From the NCBI RefSeq assembly GCF_005938675.2, contig NZ_VCCH02000086.1, forward strand, positions 1-33,566: a DNA stretch of 33,566 bases. Reading direction: 5' to 3'. Shown piece after piece: positions 32,922 to 33,566 of the stretch. The position numbers and the translations under genes were made by a program. How positions within the stretch are numbered: the first letter of the stretch is position 1; each line of letters starts with the position of its first letter. The stretch comes from Mycobacterium sp. KBS0706 (GTDB taxonomy: Bacteria > Pseudomonadota > Alphaproteobacteria > DSM-16000 > Inquilinaceae). The notes beneath the pieces were generated by a model. It made no database searches. It was not told the DNA's origin and saw only the letters and a program-made list of their open reading frames with translations.

Positions 32922-33506
32922 ATGGAAATCATCCTGCTGGAGCGGGTCGAGAAGCTCGGCCAGATCGGCGACGTGGTGCGCGTGAAGCCCGGCTTCGCCC
33001 GCAACTACCTCCTGCCGCAGAAGAAGGCGCTGCGCGCGACCAAGGCCAACCTGGCCGTGTTCGAGAAGCAGCGGGCGCAGATCGAGGCCAACAACCTCGA
33101 GGCCAAGGGCGAGGCGGAGAACATCGCCGGGCGCATGGACGACGTGTCGATCGTCGTCATCCGCCAGGCCGGCGACAGCGGCCAGCTCTACGGTTCGGTG
33201 TCGGCGCGTGACATCGCCGAGGGCCTGACCGCGGCCGGCTATACCGTCTCGCGCGGCCAGGTCGCGATCGAGCAGCCGATCAAGACCCTGGGCCTGGAGA
33301 AGGTCCGGATCCGGCTGCACCCCGAGGTCAGCGTCATCGTCACCGTGAACGTCGCCCGCTCGGCCGAAGAGGCCGAGATGCAGCGCCAGCGCGGCGGCAT
33401 GGTCGTCGCCTCCGTCCTCGAGGAAGAGGAAGCGGCGGCCGAGGCGGCTGCTGCGGCCGCCATCGCCGCGGCCGAAACCGAGAGCACCGAGGAAGAGCCG
33501 GCGTAA
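32922..33506 (+). CDS. rplI: 50S ribosomal protein L9 with acidic C-terminal tail
   Basis: This encodes 194 residues, against about 150 in E. coli. The N-terminal domain begins MEIILLERVEKLGQIGDVV and contains PGFARNYLLPQKKA, the rRNA-binding part. The connecting helix (EKQRAQIEANNLEAKGEAEN) and the C-terminal domain follow (SGQLYGSVSARDIAEGL; GLEKVRIRLHPEVSV). The last about 40 residues form an Ala/Glu-rich acidic tail (EEEEAAAEAAAAAAIAAAE). It ends the operon, just before a strong terminator. Confidence 0.97.
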   Translation: MEIILLERVEKLGQIGDVVRVKPGFARNYLLPQKKALRATKANLAVFEKQRAQIEANNLEAKGEAENIAGRMDDVSIVVIRQAGDSGQLYGSVSARDIAEGLTAAGYTVSRGQVAIEQPIKTLGLEKVRIRLHPEVSVIVTVNVARSAEEAEMQRQRGGMVVASVLEEEEAAAEAAAAAAIAAAETESTEEEPA

Positions 33507-33532
33507 CCAGCCCGGTTCGTTCTGGAGCGAAC

Positions 33533-33564
33533 AGGCGCGGACCTTCGGGTCCGCGCCTTTTTCT
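33533..33564 (+). terminator. Rho-independent terminator of the rpsF-rpsR-rplI operon
   Basis: AGGCGCGGACC pairs perfectly with GGTCCGCGCCT around a stable TTCG tetraloop, followed by a T-rich run. It lies 26 bp after the rplI stop. Confidence 0.93.
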
Positions 33565-33566
33565 TG

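Overview
This is a GC-rich chromosomal window from an alphaproteobacterium, most likely a Rhodospirillales/Azospirillales-type organism. That placement is inferred from gene content: HdaA, a DUF2066 protein, a YicC protein, a tiny aa3-type cytochrome oxidase subunit IV, a GAAC-N7-GAAC LexA box, and the order yicC-gmk / mltG-fabF-acpP-fabG-fabD / rpsF-rpsR-rplI. No tRNA, rRNA, CRISPR array, transposase or prophage was seen, and no gene-free stretch exceeds about 235 bp.

Layout. (1) 1-706: the 3' end of a coiled-coil gene overlapping a small membrane-protein gene, both unrecognised. (2) 722-2932, minus strand: an envelope-signalling unit of an EF-hand secreted protein, a small secreted protein, an ECF sigma factor, a one-TM putative anti-sigma protein and a membrane-anchored helical protein resembling periplasmic metal sensors. 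(3) 3037-5273, plus: a LexA-type box followed by a PdeM-like metallophosphoesterase and a DNA photolyase. (4) 5270-8382, minus: DUF2066 protein, CDP-alcohol phosphatidyltransferase, AI-2E/PerM-type permease and hdaA. (5) 8469-10455, plus: purM-purN, then a CRP-type palindrome and the aa3 oxidase subunit IV gene, closed by a strong terminator. (6) 10567-12999: divergent ndk and a YheS-type ABC-F ATPase. (7) 13006-13124: a nested inverted-repeat element. (8) 13125-18252, minus: an orphan CoxL/xanthine dehydrogenase-type large subunit, a PAP2 phosphatase with a degenerate motif, holC and pepA. (9) 18453-21801, plus: lptG, surA and rsmA, a shortened form of the usual lptF-lptG-lptD-surA-pdxA-rsmA order. 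(10) 21818-23206, minus: a DUF5675 protein and a GH75 (chitosanase-family) lipoprotein, tightly coupled and inserted in otherwise conserved synteny. (11) 23375-24909, minus: yicC-gmk, divergent from an SDR gene. (12) 25846-31979: a 42-aa membrane protein, then on the minus strand fabD, fabG, acpP, fabF, mltG, psd and pssA. (13) 32073-33566, plus: the rpsF-rpsR-rplI ribosomal operon with its promoter, leader hairpin and terminator.

How it fits together. Most of the window is housekeeping: fatty acid synthesis (FabD, FabG, AcpP, FabF) feeds phospholipid head-group synthesis (PssA, Psd, a PgsA-like enzyme). Envelope biogenesis (LptG, SurA, MltG) and purine and nucleotide metabolism (PurM, PurN, Gmk, Ndk) sit nearby. 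Many genes overlap by ATGA, GTGA or TTGA, which indicates translational coupling. The parts that look accessory or novel are the EF-hand/ECF-sigma unit, the GH75-DUF5675 pair, the orphan CoxL homologue and several regulatory palindromes: the SOS box at pdeM, the CRP-type box after purN, paired direct repeats before the SDR gene, and inverted repeats before acpP. All functional calls are from reading the sequence; no database search was run.
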